Origin: Bacillota bacterium
GTDB taxonomy: Bacteria > Bacillota > Sulfobacillia > RBS10-35 > JAJYVM01
DNA length: 5,200 bases
Assembly (NCBI GenBank): GCA_021792015.1
Contig: JAJYVM010000301.1
Span: 1 to 5,200 of the forward strand
Reading direction: 5' to 3'
Each line of letters opens with the position of its first letter. Position 1 is the stretch's first letter. The translations under genes and the position numbers were made by a program. Shown here in pieces: positions 4,380 through 5,200 of this stretch. The notes beneath the pieces are model-generated. The model saw nothing but the letters and a program-made list of their open reading frames with translations, was not told the origin of the DNA and did not search any database.

Positions 4380-5200
4380 ATGCGGGTCGCCCTCTACCTT
4401 CGGGTCTCGACGGAGGAGCAGGCGCGCGAGGGGTTCTCGATCGCGGCCCAGGAGCGGGCGCTCCGCGCCTTCTGTGAATCCCAGGGCTGGAGCGTCGGCG
4501 GTGTCTTCGCCGATGAGGGCTGCTCCGGCAAGGACATGCGCCGGCCGGCGCTGAGCCGGCTGCTGGCCGAGGCCGGCGCCCACGACGCGGTGCTGGTCTG
4601 GCGCCTGGACCGCCTGTCGCGCCGGCAGGCGCACACGCTCCGCATCATCGAGGAGATCCTGGAGCCGGCCGGGGCAGGCCTGCGCAGCGCCACGGAAGCC
4701 TTCGACACGACCACGGCCGCCGGCAAGGCCATGGTGGGGATGCTGGCCGTCTTCGCGCAGCTGGAGCGCGAAAGCATTGTCGAGCGCACGAAGCTGGGGC
4801 TCAGCGAGCGGCGGCGCCAGGGCAAGTGGTCGGGCGCGGCGCCGTGGGGGTTCCGCTACGGGCCGGACGGGCGCCTCGTGCCCGATCCGGAGGCGGCGCC
4901 GTGGGTGCGGGCCCTGTTCCGGCGGGCGGCGAGCGCGGGCCCGGCCGCCCTCGCGGGCTGGCTCGCCGCAAGTGGCGCCCCGACGCCCCGCCCCGGCGGG
5001 CGCTGGTGGGCGAGCACGGTGCGCCTGATTCTGCAAAACCGCGCCTACGTGCCGGCGCTCGTCGACGAGGCCTCGCCGGCGGCTCGCCTCCTCGATCGGG
5101 CCGTCGAGGCCGGCCACCGCGTGGTGCGGGTGAGCAGCGAGCTGTTCCGGCGGCTCTCGGATCGGGACGGACCCTCCGGCATCGCGGCCGTCGTCCGCCG
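4380..5200 (+). CDS. Serine recombinase with an in-frame TrmH-like C-terminal segment (3' end beyond window)
   Basis: Serine recombinases cut and rejoin DNA through a phosphoserine link at specific sites. The start MRVALYLRVSTEEQ is canonical, with nucleophile Ser10 and Arg8. The active-site motif WRLDRLSR is at 74-81 (Arg75, Arg78), and the helix-E motif FAQLERESIVERT is at 125-137. The resolvase domain spans ~1-145. A Recombinase domain (PF07508-like) runs ~150-224: APWGFRYGPDGRLVPDPEAA, then RWWASTVRLILQNRAYV. After residue ~224 the expected remainder of that domain, zinc ribbon and coiled coil do not appear. A TrmH-like segment follows instead (see separate entry). The frame is open for 273 codons to the window edge. 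ATG 4380 has no Shine-Dalgarno sequence and probably depends on coupling to the ORF ending at 4377. A TTG at 4374 is also in frame but less likely. If its DNA-binding tail is lost, recombination activity would be doubtful. Confidence 0.85.
   Translation, partial: MRVALYLRVSTEEQAREGFSIAAQERALRAFCESQGWSVGGVFADEGCSGKDMRRPALSRLLAEAGAHDAVLVWRLDRLSRRQAHTLRIIEEILEPAGAGLRSATEAFDTTTAAGKAMVGMLAVFAQLERESIVERTKLGLSERRRQGKWSGAAPWGFRYGPDGRLVPDPEAAPWVRALFRRAASAGPAALAGWLAASGAPTPRPGGRWWASTVRLILQNRAYVPALVDEASPAARLLDRAVEAGHRVVRVSSELFRRLSDRDGPSGIAAVVR
5055..5200 (+). other. TrmH/SpoU-type RNA methyltransferase N-terminal domain segment, in frame with recombinase
   Basis: Residues ~226-273 of the recombinase frame read ALVDEASPAARLLDRAVEAG, then HRVVRVSSELFRRLSDRDGP, then SGIAAVVR. 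A strand ending in LVDEAS, a helix, V-x-x-V-S, and L-F-x-x-L-S-D-R-D-G-P-x-G-I-A-A-V-V are typical of the substrate-binding (MRM3-like) domain that precedes the SpoU methylase domain in TrmH-family rRNA/tRNA 2'-O-methyltransferases. The first ~40-50 residues of such a protein are missing here and are replaced by the recombinase. The catalytic knot domain would lie beyond the window. The assignment is by recalled family pattern over ~48 residues. Confidence 0.65.

Noticed and set aside
4191..5117. Reverse-strand 308-codon ORF opposite the recombinase
   Set aside because: The + strand shows catalytic serine recombinase motifs. The reverse translation is Arg/Ala-rich with no recognisable domain.

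Overview
The window is very GC-rich DNA, with almost every third codon position G or C in the genes. It encodes a C-terminal SLH cell-wall anchor and an HU-type nucleoid protein whose ribosome-binding site closely follows the Firmicutes consensus. Together these suggest a high-GC member of the Firmicutes (Symbiobacterium, Thermaerobacter or Sulfobacillus-like lineages). That placement is inferred from gene content and composition, not from a marker gene. All supported genes read on the + strand.

Region 1 (1-3614) is the last ~1,200 residues of a very large secreted surface protein whose start lies before the window. It begins with a glycine-rich array of three ~100-residue units. Each unit joins a beta-helix-like strand motif, GGX tracts and an insert, and each holds two cysteines. 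A putative-Ig (He_PIG-like) domain follows, then a cysteine-pair module, two invasin-like Ig folds, a second copy of the cysteine-pair module, a ZU5-like beta domain and three SLH repeats that would tether the protein to the cell wall.

Region 2 (3615-4140) starts with a strong GC hairpin behind the surface-protein gene. It then has a leader with a strong but apparently unpartnered Shine-Dalgarno sequence, a short hairpin, and the hu gene, most likely starting at a TTG codon. A second strong GC hairpin closes it.

Region 3 (4141-5200) holds a 68-codon alpha-helical small ORF that ends two bases before the start of a serine recombinase gene. The recombinase keeps its catalytic domain and most of its Recombinase domain. 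At about residue 224 the reading frame then passes, without a stop, into a segment that looks like the N-terminal substrate-binding domain of a TrmH/SpoU-type RNA methyltransferase. This in-frame junction is the most unusual thing in the window. It could be a true fusion, the scar of an insertion or deletion, or an assembly chimera. The frame is still open at the window's end.
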